Made by a program: the position numbers and the translations under genes. A model generated the notes under the pieces. That model saw only the letters and a program-made list of their open reading frames with translations, searched no databases and was not told where the DNA came from. Below are positions 8,103 through 17,255 of a stretch of DNA of 64,000 nucleotides, piece by piece (position 1 is the stretch's first letter; every line of letters starts with the position of its first letter). This DNA is from Dyella_A sp051962475 (GTDB lineage Bacteria > Pseudomonadota > Gammaproteobacteria > Xanthomonadales > Rhodanobacteraceae): NCBI RefSeq assembly GCF_051962475.1, contig NZ_JBQCCF010000033.1, positions 1-64,000 of the forward strand. Reading direction: 5' to 3'.

Positions 8103-9572
8103 TCAGGCGGCTTCCATCCGCGGCACGCGCAGCGTGCACAGGCCGGCCACCAGCAAACTGGCGCCGCCCAACCCCAGTGCCCAGATCGGCTGGTGATGGA
8201 AGAACAGCTTGAGCAGCACGCCGAGCACACTGGCAGCCATCAGTTGCGGGATCACGATGAAGAAATTGAAGATGCCCATGTAGATGCCCATCTTCGCGGC
8301 GGGAAGGTTGTCCGAGAGCATCGCGTAGGGCAGCGACAGGATCGACGCCCAGGCAAAGCCCACGCCGACCATCGAGGCGATCAGCCAGTGCGGGTCGCGG
8401 ATGACCAGGAACGAAAGCAGGCCGAGGCCGCCCAGCCACAGGTTCACCAAGTGGCTCATGCGCAGCCCGCAGGCGCGCACCAGCAGCGGAATGAGGATCG
8501 CGGCGAGCACGCCCACGCCGTTGTAGGTGCCCATCAGCACGCCGGCCCAGTTCGCGCCTTCGTTGTACGCGGCCGAGGTGGTGTCGGTGCTGCCGTAGAA
8601 GCGTTCGGCCACGGCGGGCGTGGTGTTGATCCACATCGCGAACATGGCGAACCAGGAGAAGAACTGCACCCAGTTGAGTCGGCGCATCGGTTTGGGCATG
8701 CCGTACAAGTCGCCCATGATCTGGCGCAGTGCGCCCTGGTTGTGGGTGCGGCTGAGCCACACGAACAGCGCGCCGAAGCCGACCAATCCGCCGGCCAGCA
8801 GGTACAACTCCTTCTCCAGGTCGTAGTGCTGGATCAGCGCCAGCAGCATCGCACCGAGCCCGAGGAACAACGCGCCGACCCGCCACGCGTCGCCCACCGC
8901 CACCGGCGACTCGTTCACATGGGCATCGGCAAAAGCCTGCAGTTGCTCTGGCGGGTATTCGCGGGTGCTGAGGATGGTCCACAGCATGGCGCCGAGCAGC
9001 ACCGCCGCGCCGGCGTAGAACGCGTACATCACCGAGTGCGGCACCTCGCCGGGCGGCGCGGTGTTGGCCACGCCGAAGTGAGTGAGCACGTAGGGCAGGA
9101 ACGACGCCACCACCGCGCCGACGCCGATGAACACGCTCTGCATCGCATAGCCCAGCGGCCGCTGCTTCGGCGGCAGCTGGTCGCCGACGAAAGCGCGGAA
9201 CGGCTCCATCGACACGTTGAACGAGGCATCCATGATCCACAGCAGGCCGGCCGCCACCCACAGCGTGGGCGAGTTGGGCATCGCCATCAGCGCGATGGTC
9301 GCCAGCACCGCGCCGGCGAAGAAGTACGGCCGACGGCGTCCGAAGCGGTTCCAGGTGCGGTCGGACAGGTAGCCGATGATCGGCTGCACGATCAGCCCGG
9401 TGAACGGCGCGGCGATCCACAGCACCGGGATCTGGTCCACGTTCGCGCCCAACGTCTGGAAGATGCGGCTGACGTTGGCGTTCTGCAGCGCGAAGCCGAA
9501 CTGTATGCCGAGGAAGCCGAAGCACATGTTCCAGATCTGCCAGAACGACAGTTCCGGTTTTGCCTTGCTCAT
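8103..9572 (-). CDS. MFS maltose/sucrose-type transporter (SLC45-like)
   Basis: The 489-residue protein has about twelve membrane helices and the SLC45/glycoside-pentoside-hexuronide traits: an N-terminal helix with GIQFGFALQNANVSRIFQTLG and the loop motif DRTWNRFGRRRPYFF. Relatives in Xanthomonas, Caulobacter and Shewanella carry maltose or sucrose across the inner membrane with protons. It overlaps the six-hairpin glycosidase gene by ATGA, so the two are translationally coupled. The unit starts with a site matching the shared 16-bp operator. Its place between a glycosidase and an amylase supports a maltose or maltodextrin substrate. Confidence 0.88.
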   Translation of the reverse strand: MSKAKPELSFWQIWNMCFGFLGIQFGFALQNANVSRIFQTLGANVDQIPVLWIAAPFTGLIVQPIIGYLSDRTWNRFGRRRPYFFAGAVLATIALMAMPNSPTLWVAAGLLWIMDASFNVSMEPFRAFVGDQLPPKQRPLGYAMQSVFIGVGAVVASFLPYVLTHFGVANTAPPGEVPHSVMYAFYAGAAVLLGAMLWTILSTREYPPEQLQAFADAHVNESPVAVGDAWRVGALFLGLGAMLLALIQHYDLEKELYLLAGGLVGFGALFVWLSRTHNQGALRQIMGDLYGMPKPMRRLNWVQFFSWFAMFAMWINTTPAVAERFYGSTDTTSAAYNEGANWAGVLMGTYNGVGVLAAILIPLLVRACGLRMSHLVNLWLGGLGLLSFLVIRDPHWLIASMVGVGFAWASILSLPYAMLSDNLPAAKMGIYMGIFNFFIVIPQLMAASVLGVLLKLFFHHQPIWALGLGGASLLVAGLCTLRVPRMEAA

Positions 9573-11770
9573 CGTGCGTTGCCCTTGTCCGCGGAAGCGC
9601 CCAGCGGCGCGATCACCATCCCCTTCACGTCTGCCGCGTTGAGCGGGCCGTCGCTGCCGCCCACGCCGCCGGTGTAGTGGGCGAAGTGGCTGAGGTAGCT
9701 CATGTTGAAGCCGTCTTCCAGCGAAAAGCTGCAGTGGGCGCCGGCCCGGGCGGAGAACTCGCCCCAGGTGGAGCGCTGCTCGCGCACGCTGTGCGGCATC
9801 ACGATCGGCACGCGCTGCTCGGCGGCGCCGTCACAGCGGATCGCCAGCATCTTCACCGCGGCGGTGATGCCGGTGTTGATCGGGCCGTGGTCGTTTGAGT
9901 AGTTCAGCGATACGCGGTAGTCGCCGTTGGTCGGTGCTGTCCACGTGCGCGGCCAAGCGCCGTCGATCGGCCGGCCTTCATCGGCGCAGACGGCCGGGCT
10001 GTGCAGCGATTCCAGCCCATTGTCGCCAACCCGGGTCGCGCTGACGCAGGTGAGCGTGCCGGTGCGCGGCAGCGTGCCGGTGCCATCGATCGTCTGCGCG
10101 CGGTTGCCGTTGACGTACAGCCGCAGCTTGCCGTCGCCCTGCACCTTCCAGGTGCGGCCGTCCGCGCCGAGCGTGGGCGCCGGCGGCGCCTCGGGCGCGT
10201 ACAGCGGGGCGTCGGTGCGCAGCGGCGCGTCCTTCACGGTAATCGCCTTCAGTTGCACGGTGGTGGTGTGGCCGTGGGTCGACGTGTGATCGGCCACCAG
10301 CAGGTTGCCCGCGCGCTGCGCGGGCAACTGCAGCGTGATGCTGCGGTCGGGCAGGGTAAGCGAGATGCTTTGCTTGTCGCCGAAGAGCATCGGCACCAGC
10401 GAGGTGGGCAGCTTGGGCTGCACGCTGCCGTCTTCATTGAGGCCGAACACGCCCTCGGTGACCACGGCGAAGTACGCCGCCACCGACCACAGCTGGCGCG
10501 GCGAGTTGACCACCGGTCCGCTGAGCTTGCCCTCGTCCACGTGCTGGCCTTGGGTGAGCAGCTCGTAGTTCTCCATGTTCGAGCCGTACAGCGCTGCACC
10601 GCGCATCACCGACTCGATCTCGTGGGCGATGCGCGCGGGCTGGTTCACCTCGCGCGCGGCGCGCAGCGCGTAGGCGCTGACGAACGGCCAGATCGCGCGG
10701 TTGTGGTAGATCGGCTGGTCGCGGCGCTCGGGCCACATCACCGGGCTGCCGGCCGGCCACGTGGGGTAGTTCGCCAGCGTGCGGGAGGCGCGATCGCCGT
10801 CGGCCACGCCGCTGGTGATCGCCAGCGCGATACCGAGCAGGTCGTAGGTGTCGTTGGGCGTGCCGTCGCCACCGAGGAAGCTCATGTACATGCCGCGATC
10901 GGCGCGCCAGAAGTATTTATTGATGGCGTCCTTCAACGCCTTCGCCTGGTCGGCGTAACCGGCGGCCGCCTTGGCGTCACCGTGCTGGCGCGCCATCGTG
11001 GCGGCCATCTGCAGCGCCTGGTAATGCAGCACGTTGGTGGACAGCGCGAACGACTGGCCGATGAAGGTGACCTCGTCGAAGGTCCACGCCGGATAGCTCT
11101 GCTCGCGCCAGTCCATGAAAGACGTCTCGCCGCGGTACAGCCCGAACTTCGTGTCGAAGGCGTACTGGCGATCCTGCGCCAGCGTGTCGCCGAGTGCCTT
11201 GTACACGTCGGCGGCGAAAGGCTTGTCGCCCAGCAAGTGCTGCGCGCCGAGGAACCACACTACGCGGTCGGTGCTGATCGGCCAGCTGCCGCCCGAGCCG
11301 GTGTCCTGCATGACGTAGAGGCCTTGCGGTGCGCTCGGCACGCGCACGTCCGACAGCTTGAAGGCGAGGCCGTTGCGCGCGCGGTCGGCGTCGAAGCGCC
11401 ACAGGCCCAGGTCGATCGAATACGACAGGTCGCGGGTCCACACGTACGGCCACTTCAGGCCGGTCTCGAAGCAGTGGCAGGGGATCGGCTGGCCGTGGTC
11501 GAACGCGCCGTCGCGGATCGCGGTGACCGAATCCTGCTTCAGGTCGTCCTGCGCCATCGCGAACAGGCCGTTGAACAGGGGGCTGGCGGTATCGACGGCC
11601 AGCGGCTGCTTGCCGACCACGCGCTGGCCGTAGGGCCAGGCCACGGTGTACGCGCCTTGCGCATCGGCACTCACGCTCACGTGCACGCCATGCCAGTCCA
11701 GTCCGTCATGCCAGGCCGGCGGTGGCGCCAGCGCGGCGGCCATCGAGGCGGCCAGCAGCGCGCTCAACAT
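9569..11770 (-). CDS. Secreted six-hairpin glycosidase (maltodextrin locus)
   Basis: From this start the protein has 733 residues. The central part (about 80-480) has the aromatic and acidic motifs of (alpha/alpha)6-barrel glycosidases (KWPYVWTRDLSYSIDLGLWR, FMDWREQSYPAWTF, GSNMENYELLTQG), resembling GH63/GH15-like or MGH1-like enzymes. The C-terminal ~180 residues form a beta-rich domain. The exact activity is not known. The ATG at 11770 has no ribosome site. A good site (GAGGAG, 11821-11826) lies before an ATG at 11811 in another frame, whose n-region (MRGLRA from 11787) would join this one into a normal signal peptide after a one-base change. The true start is therefore probably upstream, with a frameshift or sequence error. 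Confidence 0.75.
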   Translation of the reverse strand: MLSALLAASMAAALAPPPAWHDGLDWHGVHVSVSADAQGAYTVAWPYGQRVVGKQPLAVDTASPLFNGLFAMAQDDLKQDSVTAIRDGAFDHGQPIPCHCFETGLKWPYVWTRDLSYSIDLGLWRFDADRARNGLAFKLSDVRVPSAPQGLYVMQDTGSGGSWPISTDRVVWFLGAQHLLGDKPFAADVYKALGDTLAQDRQYAFDTKFGLYRGETSFMDWREQSYPAWTFDEVTFIGQSFALSTNVLHYQALQMAATMARQHGDAKAAAGYADQAKALKDAINKYFWRADRGMYMSFLGGDGTPNDTYDLLGIALAITSGVADGDRASRTLANYPTWPAGSPVMWPERRDQPIYHNRAIWPFVSAYALRAAREVNQPARIAHEIESVMRGAALYGSNMENYELLTQGQHVDEGKLSGPVVNSPRQLWSVAAYFAVVTEGVFGLNEDGSVQPKLPTSLVPMLFGDKQSISLTLPDRSITLQLPAQRAGNLLVADHTSTHGHTTTVQLKAITVKDAPLRTDAPLYAPEAPPAPTLGADGRTWKVQGDGKLRLYVNGNRAQTIDGTGTLPRTGTLTCVSATRVGDNGLESLHSPAVCADEGRPIDGAWPRTWTAPTNGDYRVSLNYSNDHGPINTGITAAVKMLAIRCDGAAEQRVPIVMPHSVREQRSTWGEFSARAGAHCSFSLEDGFNMSYLSHFAHYTGGVGGSDGPLNAADVKGMVIAPLGASADKGNAR

Positions 11771-12324
11771 GCGCGCAACCCGCGCATGGCGTGGGGAAGG
11801 GTCAGGGTCATGCTGGGTCTCTCCTCGGACGATGCAGGCGTTCGTTATGTCACGCCGCGGCTACCCCCGCATGCTGCAGTCGCAACATGCACCCGCACCG
11901 CGAGCGGCCGAGCCCCCTGATGCTAGGTAGCATCGCAGTGCAGCAACCAGCGGCTGCATACGTATTCATGGGCATGGCGACACGTGGGCAAGCGGAGCCC
12001 ACGCGCCATTGCGACACGCGCGAGGCACGGCATGTCTGGCGAGGCGCGGTCGGCCCCTCGCTCCATGGCCAAAGCGGATACGGCTGGCCGTGCAGGGAGG
12101 TCTGCTATCGACTCGGGTACAGATCAAGCCCCCGGTGGCATGGAATGGGGGCGCCCGGCGGTATGTCGCATGGCCGACTTCGTGCACTCGTCGCGGCAAG
12201 CAGCCCCACCGGGCCGACTCCAGCGGATCGGAGACGAATCCAGCACTGGCGGCAGTTGCCGTAGGAGTCGCCCCCCCCCACCCGGGCAGCAAGATGTATT
12301 GCGGGCGAGCGACACGAGGTCACC
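11771..12324. other. Gene-free promoter region of the glycosidase/MFS/amylase operon
   Basis: No convincing gene lies in this 554-bp stretch. It holds the likely true 5' end of the glycosidase gene (ribosome site at 11821-11826), the 16-bp operator at 11954-11969 and a 9-C run at 12271-12279. The open frames here are short, compositionally biased and overlap one another on both strands. Confidence 0.6.
11954..11969 (-). promoter_or_regulatory. Maltodextrin-regulon operator, copy 1
   Basis: On the minus strand this reads ATGAATACGTATGCAG, identical to the sites at 35414, 41424 and 42091. The core ATACGTAT is palindromic with a central CG, as in LacI-family operators. It lies about 143 bp upstream of the ATG at 11811, in front of the glycosidase/MFS/amylase unit. 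Confidence 0.75.
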
Positions 12325-13077
12325 TCAGTTGGTCGCACCCGGAGCAGCGGCGGTGCTGCTGCTGGCGGCGGTCGCGGCGACCCCGCCGATTCCCGGATCA
12401 GGCGCCACCGGTGGAATTTCCAGGCTCGGGTTCTTCTGCTGGGCCTCCAGCAGCTGGATGTGTTGCTTGACCGCGTCGAGGCGGCTGCTGGTCGTGCGCA
12501 GATCGTCGCTGAGCGTCGCGGTCTGCTGCTTTGCCTGGGCTTGCTGTGCGGCAACCAGGCGCGCCTGTTGCTGTTGGTACGTCAGGTCGTGCTGAAGCGC
12601 CTGCAGACGCTGCTCGTTCAGCGCCACCATGCGCTCGGCATAAGCCTTCTGGGCCTGCAAGCGCAGGGCGTCCAGGTCCACCGTGGCCAGGCTCTGGGTC
12701 TGCTCGGCGAATGTACGGTAGAGGGATTCGGCGTTGTCGTAGGAATCGGTCTGGATGACGCGCCAGAATTCCTTGGCGTGAAACAGCACTACGAAATACC
12801 CCAGCTTCTCCGACTGAAAGAGCAGACTGGCGCCATAGGTACCGTTGTATGTCGTCCGCAGCTCGGTCAGCTGGTGGGAGTCGATGAGCTCGTGCAGCGT
12901 TTCCATCGTTCCGGAGGGAAGCTCGGACGGCGCCACGCTGTGTTTTTCAGCAGGCGCGGCGGCAGTCGATGCGGGCGTTGCCGGTGGCACGCTCGCGCAG
13001 GCGCCCAACACGGCACAGACAACCAGTACGAGGGCTGTCGATGCTGGTTTGCCAAGCGATATCGCACTGCGGTTCAT
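12325..13077 (-). CDS. DUF2968-like lipoprotein
   Basis: The 250-residue protein has a lipoprotein signal (ALVLVVCAVLGAC, lipobox cysteine near residue 27). Next comes a conserved region ELRTTYNGTYGASLLF...FHAKEFWRVIQTD that resembles DUF2968 proteins, then a Gln/Ala-rich coiled coil (about 125-215) and a Pro/Ala-rich tail. It probably sits on the periplasmic face of a membrane. The ATG at 13077 was chosen because it gives the lipoprotein signal and follows AGGGGAA. It lies 116 bp downstream of tadG on the same strand, so it may be read with the tad operon or alone. The function is unknown. Confidence 0.75.
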   Translation of the reverse strand: MNRSAISLGKPASTALVLVVCAVLGACASVPPATPASTAAAPAEKHSVAPSELPSGTMETLHELIDSHQLTELRTTYNGTYGASLLFQSEKLGYFVVLFHAKEFWRVIQTDSYDNAESLYRTFAEQTQSLATVDLDALRLQAQKAYAERMVALNEQRLQALQHDLTYQQQQARLVAAQQAQAKQQTATLSDDLRTTSSRLDAVKQHIQLLEAQQKNPSLEIPPVAPDPGIGGVAATAASSSTAAAPGATN

Positions 13078-13193
13078 TGGATGGTTCCCCTGTGTTTCAT
13101 TGGTTGCATGATGTGAGTTGCCAGCCGAGCCGTCGCCTGCATTTGCGGTGTGCATCGAAGGCCGTCTGACGCATTCTCTTGGTCGATGCGCGG

Positions 13194-14987
13194 TCAGTAC
13201 ACCAGCTGTGCGCCGGCGTTGCAGCGGGCAGACATCAGCCTCACGTCGGCCGATCCCAGCTCGATGCCCAGCGGCTGAAGCAGCGGGCTGACCAACTGCG
13301 TATCAAGCGTGTCGAACAGCGGCACCAGCACCGGACTCAAAAGCGACGTCAGCCCGTTGAGCAGGGCGCCCAGGTCGATCCCAAGCGGAGTTCCCAATAG
13401 CGTGTCGCTGGTCTGCAGGTTGGTCGAGCCGAGCAGGCTGCTTATGACGTTGCCCAGCCCAATCGTCGGCGAGTCGGCGGTAGACCAGGTCATGCCGGCC
13501 TGCTGGCCGATGGGGAGCGCCGGATCCACGCTGAAGACATGGGAAGGTGGTGGCGTCGATGCCGCAGACAGGCTGACGGACGACTGCAGGTTCAAGGTGG
13601 CCACCGGAATGCCCAGGAGATTGACGTTCACCACGGGCACGGCCTGTCCGCCGGCGATGAGAGCCGGCCAGCTCTGCTGGGTGTTGTTCATGGCATCGCT
13701 CGACAGCTTGCCCACATAGGCATTCACCAGCCCAGGCGCCGCGGCAATGGTCACGTCATTCCGCGTGCTGCCATTGTCCTGGGCGCCACACTGGATCGCG
13801 GTCAGCGTGGCCGTGGCAGGAGCCACTTCGAGATACAGGGGGATGTCCAGCAGCGACTGGTTGCCGGTCAGGGCGGTGCCGCTTAATGCCGTCACGGACA
13901 GCGACATTCGTACCTGCGCCGTGTGCGCGGTGGTGCCTACCGGTCCTACGCCGATCTGTGGCGGTTCGATAACGGTGAGTGAGAGATCGGCGTTCGCTAC
14001 GCCGGGAAGATTGACCGCCAGCGCGCGCAGCGTCACGGCGTTCTTGCCGTCGGCTGCCAGCAGCGCACCGGACAGGATGTCCAGCGCACTGACCTGAGTG
14101 TCGAGTGCGACGTTGGGGTCGTCCGTATGGGCCTGGACGTTGAGGATGTCTCCCAGCGCGATGGTAGTGGTGCCGATCTGCGCCTCGATGGCGGCGACCT
14201 GGCTCTGCACGAGGTTCATGTCGATGGTGGCGGCATCCGCGCTCTGCGACAGCGCCTGAACGTACGCATCGAGAAACTGGCTGATGCTCACCTGGGTGCC
14301 GAGCACGCTGCTGAGCGTTCCAGCGTTGATGCCCAATTGATCGACCAGCCCAAGCAGTGAGATATCGGCATTAGCGATGCCGTTGTAGCTGAGCAGTTGC
14401 AGCCCCAGTGAGCTGTCCAGCGCCGAACCCAGCAACTGGTTGAGCGCCGAGGTGGGGCTGATGCTGGCCAATCGCGACCCCACCGAGAAGGCGGCGACGG
14501 GTGGGCTATGGATGGCAACTGCGGTCGCGCTGACGCTACCAATCGGGAGGCTGTTCCCGAAGATGGGAAGCACAGGGCGCTGGGCGACGATCTTCACCGC
14601 GTTGGCCGGCGTGCCGCCAGCGGCGGGCGAGACGAAATGATCGGCGTTGGCATTCGCCACGGGTGCCCAGGTTCCGCATGCGTCGATGCTCAGCGTCCCG
14701 CCGAAATGATTGTCCTGCGTGGCGTTATTGCTGGCGGACTGAATGGAGCTGAGACAGTCGGGGAGGTGCTGCGCGCCGGAGAGGGCCGCCAGGTCGGCGA
14801 CCTTCTGGGTGTCTCGCTTGGCCCAATACAGGTAGCCGACCTCAACCAGGCCAAGCATGCCGATCAGCCCGAGCAGCATCAGCATCATCGGGATGGACAT
14901 GGATCCGCGTTGGCGGGCGTGGCCAGTGGGTCGCCCACCGGTTTTGGCCGCCGGGAGGCGCAAGGTCGCGTATGAGCGCCTGGCCAT
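13194..14987 (-). CDS. tadG: TadG-family pilus/secretion protein
   Basis: The 597-residue protein begins with a prepilin-like N-terminus: RQRGSMSIP (residues 26-33) followed by a hydrophobic helix (about 32-52). This is the arrangement of TadG, a minor pilin-like component of tad systems that anchors in the inner membrane. The acidic residue at +5 of true pilins is missing, as is common for TadG. After the helix comes DTQKVADLAALSGAQ, the usual TadG continuation, and a long Ser/Ala/Leu-rich extracytoplasmic region with repeated LGS/LLG stretches. It is the last gene of the tad cluster, 4 bp after the DUF3613-like gene. Confidence 0.85.
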   Translation of the reverse strand: MARRSYATLRLPAAKTGGRPTGHARQRGSMSIPMMLMLLGLIGMLGLVEVGYLYWAKRDTQKVADLAALSGAQHLPDCLSSIQSASNNATQDNHFGGTLSIDACGTWAPVANANADHFVSPAAGGTPANAVKIVAQRPVLPIFGNSLPIGSVSATAVAIHSPPVAAFSVGSRLASISPTSALNQLLGSALDSSLGLQLLSYNGIANADISLLGLVDQLGINAGTLSSVLGTQVSISQFLDAYVQALSQSADAATIDMNLVQSQVAAIEAQIGTTTIALGDILNVQAHTDDPNVALDTQVSALDILSGALLAADGKNAVTLRALAVNLPGVANADLSLTVIEPPQIGVGPVGTTAHTAQVRMSLSVTALSGTALTGNQSLLDIPLYLEVAPATATLTAIQCGAQDNGSTRNDVTIAAAPGLVNAYVGKLSSDAMNNTQQSWPALIAGGQAVPVVNVNLLGIPVATLNLQSSVSLSAASTPPPSHVFSVDPALPIGQQAGMTWSTADSPTIGLGNVISSLLGSTNLQTSDTLLGTPLGIDLGALLNGLTSLLSPVLVPLFDTLDTQLVSPLLQPLGIELGSADVRLMSARCNAGAQLVY

Positions 14988-14991
14988 GTCG

Positions 14992-15426
14992 CTACCTCCC
15001 GCTGTCGCCGTTCTTGCCGACCGTGGTCTTGTAGAACTCCGGGATGGGGTGCTCGAAGCTCTTCAGGTAGCGCCGGTAGCTGGCGGTCGCTTCGTCCCCC
15101 AGCATGGGCAGGTGCGGTCCTGACCGGCTCGCGCTGACCTGCATCTGCAGCAGATGGCGCGTGGCATCGCCGGGTTCGGCGGCGGTGAAATCCTCATCCC
15201 TGGGCGCGGGCGTGGCGATGGTCGGACCGTGCGGTGCCGTCGCGGTGGTGCCGTCTGGGATCACGCTCGCCAGGGCGCGCTGTGGAGGCGTCTTGAGATC
15301 CCGGTGGCTCATCATCGTGCCGGTCAATGGCTCCTGCTGCGCGAGCGTGGGGCCGCTGAAAAGAACCATCAAAACCAGCGTGGCCAGAAGGCAGGGGTAG
15401 GGCAGGGCGGGGCGCATCGTTGTCAT
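14992..15426 (-). CDS. DUF3613-like protein of the tad operon
   Basis: This 144-residue protein has a signal peptide (CLLATLVLMVLFSGPTLAQ, cleavage near residue 27). A conserved C-terminal motif follows: RHLLQMQVSASRSG, then EATASYRRYLKSFEHPIPE. This matches what is known as DUF3613, a small periplasmic family found next to tadD/tadG in xanthomonads and Burkholderia. The role in pilus assembly is unknown. The ATG at 15426 overlaps the tadD stop by 4 bp (ATGA), showing translational coupling. Confidence 0.8.
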   Translation of the reverse strand: MTTMRPALPYPCLLATLVLMVLFSGPTLAQQEPLTGTMMSHRDLKTPPQRALASVIPDGTTATAPHGPTIATPAPRDEDFTAAEPGDATRHLLQMQVSASRSGPHLPMLGDEATASYRRYLKSFEHPIPEFYKTTVGKNGDSGR

Positions 15427-16253
15427 GGGCGGGCCTTGTAGGCGGGAGTGGATGAGCCAAGGCGATCCAGCAGGCCGCCGGGTATGCCAGCCACGGGGCG
15501 AGCCGCGGCGGGGCTGGCGACGCCAGCACCTGTAGATTCCGGCGATCCAGCGTTGGCTGCGCTGCCTGATCGCGCCGCGCGCAGTTGCCAGGCCGAGCGG
15601 CGCACCGCGTCGCGTGTTACCTGAGGCAGGTCGGCGCGCTTCATGATCTCCTCCGCCCCTGACTCGTTGCCGCTCAACAGTGCCCAAAGCGCAAGGTTGG
15701 AAACGGCCTGGACATTGGCGGGATCCAGTTCGGTCGCTTCGGCGAGTGGCTCATGCGCTGCCGCGATGTCGCCGGAGCACAGGCGTGCATAACCGAGATC
15801 GCTCAGGTAGGCGACATTGGCCGGTTCGAGCTGCACGACCTTCAGCAGATCCTGCACGGCCTCGGCATGGCGCCCTTCGGCCGCAGCGATCAGGCCCAGC
15901 CCATGCCATGCCGCAGCAGCCTCGGTTCCCTGGGTCAGCCCCCGGTAGATGCTTTGCGCAGCGACGCGTTGCCCGGTTTCGCGCAGCGCATCGGCCTCAA
16001 GCCGACGCAAGGCTGGGGAGTCGCCGAAGCGCAGCCGAAAGGCATCGATGTGCGCAAGCGAAGCGTAGTAGGCGCCTTGCTGCTGCATCTTGCGGATCAA
16101 CCCGAGGTACATGGTGCGGTCGCTATTGACTGGGGCGGCCGGTGCGGCGAGGGAGGGTTGCAGATCGTGGCGCGGATAGCCTCCCAACGTCCTGCCGCAC
16201 GCGCACAGCAGGAGGCAGGCGATGAACACGGTTGTCGTCTGGCGGGCGATCAT
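15423..16253 (-). CDS. tadD: TadD-type TPR lipoprotein
   Basis: The 276-residue protein has a lipoprotein signal (MIARQTTTVFIACLLLCACG, lipidated Cys near 19) and tandem TPR repeats at about 60-195 (AAAWHGLGLIAAAEGRHAEA, NVAYLSDLGYARLCSGDI, NVQAVSNLALWALLSG). TadD is a TPR lipoprotein thought to help the outer-membrane secretin assemble. A Ser/Ala-rich tail follows. It starts 2 bp after tadC ends and overlaps the DUF3613-like gene by 4 bp. Confidence 0.9.
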   Translation of the reverse strand: MIARQTTTVFIACLLLCACGRTLGGYPRHDLQPSLAAPAAPVNSDRTMYLGLIRKMQQQGAYYASLAHIDAFRLRFGDSPALRRLEADALRETGQRVAAQSIYRGLTQGTEAAAAWHGLGLIAAAEGRHAEAVQDLLKVVQLEPANVAYLSDLGYARLCSGDIAAAHEPLAEATELDPANVQAVSNLALWALLSGNESGAEEIMKRADLPQVTRDAVRRSAWQLRAARSGSAANAGSPESTGAGVASPAAARPVAGIPGGLLDRLGSSTPAYKARP

Positions 16254-16255
16254 GG

Positions 16256-17155
16256 TCAATGTCCCTTGAGTTTGACCATCGTGTCGATGAGTGAAATGGC
16301 CGCCGGCCCCGCCAGCACCAGCATCAGCGCAGGGAGCAGGGTAAGCATCATCACAAGCGTCATCTTCACCGAGAGCTTGCCGATTTTTTCCTTCATGGCC
16401 ATGCGGCGCTGTTCGCGAAGGCGCTCGGCAAACTGGCGCAGCGGCTCCTGCACCACGCCTCCATGCTCGTGCACTTGAACGATGATCTGCACGAGGCTCT
16501 TCAGGTCCTCGTTGCCGAAGGCTTCGGACAGGCGCCGTAGCGACTGCGCGCGCCCCCGGCCGTGGATGTATGCAGTATTGGCGGCATGAATCTCGCGGCC
16601 GAGCAGCGGCACGATCACGCCGAACCGTTCGTCGATCATCTGCATGCTCTGGTCGATGCTGAAGCCGACACCCTGGAGCAGGCGTAGCAGATCGATCAGC
16701 AGCGGTAGCTCGTCCTCGACACGGCGGCGCAGGCGTTTGGCCCAGGCATCGAGACCGAACTTGGGCAGCAGTACACCAAGGCCAAAGCCCGCGAGCAGGG
16801 TAATGAAGGCGCGAACACCGGTCGGGTGCAACCACGCGGCGGCCAGGATCGGCAGTGCCAGCGCCAGCGCCAGGCGCATGCCGAGGAACACGGCTCGGCC
16901 GGAGAGCGTGTTGGCGTTGATCTGGTCCAGCAGGAGGCGGTCTTCCGACGCCAGCAGGATCCGCCCCAGGCCCCCGCTCTCGAAGCGGTGCCCGAGGGCC
17001 TCCAGCCAAGCCAGCCCGTTTCGCCACCAGGGGCCCGTCTGGCCGGCACCCGACGGCGAAGCATCTGCTGACCGCCGATCCAGGGCACGTTCCAGCGCCC
17101 GCGCTTGCAGCGCATCGCGCTTGCGTTGCAACAGCAGGCTCGCGCCGAACGACAC
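16256..17155 (-). CDS. tadC: TadC inner-membrane platform protein (GspF family)
   Basis: The protein has the T2SSF domain (about 145-290: DELPLLIDLLRLLQGVGFSIDQSMQMI) and membrane helices typical of TadC, which pairs with TadB as the assembly platform. The coordinate given uses the first standard start (GTG at 17155), but this cuts a hydrophobic helix. The frame continues upstream as NTSLLWATACLVSLLGA with no ATG, GTG or TTG. A CTG at 17207-17209 lies 8 bases after a perfect GAAGGAG (17218-17224) and would give 317 residues with an intact first helix. I think that CTG is the real start. Confidence 0.85.
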   Translation of the reverse strand: MSFGASLLLQRKRDALQARALERALDRRSADASPSGAGQTGPWWRNGLAWLEALGHRFESGGLGRILLASEDRLLLDQINANTLSGRAVFLGMRLALALALPILAAAWLHPTGVRAFITLLAGFGLGVLLPKFGLDAWAKRLRRRVEDELPLLIDLLRLLQGVGFSIDQSMQMIDERFGVIVPLLGREIHAANTAYIHGRGRAQSLRRLSEAFGNEDLKSLVQIIVQVHEHGGVVQEPLRQFAERLREQRRMAMKEKIGKLSVKMTLVMMLTLLPALMLVLAGPAAISLIDTMVKLKGH

Positions 17156-17255
17156 GGCACCCAGCAGCGAAACCAGGCAGGCAGTGGCCCAAAGCAGGCT
17201 GGTATTCAGACGATGTACTCCTTCGACGAGCCGCTGGCGAAGAGGGGCGAATGCA

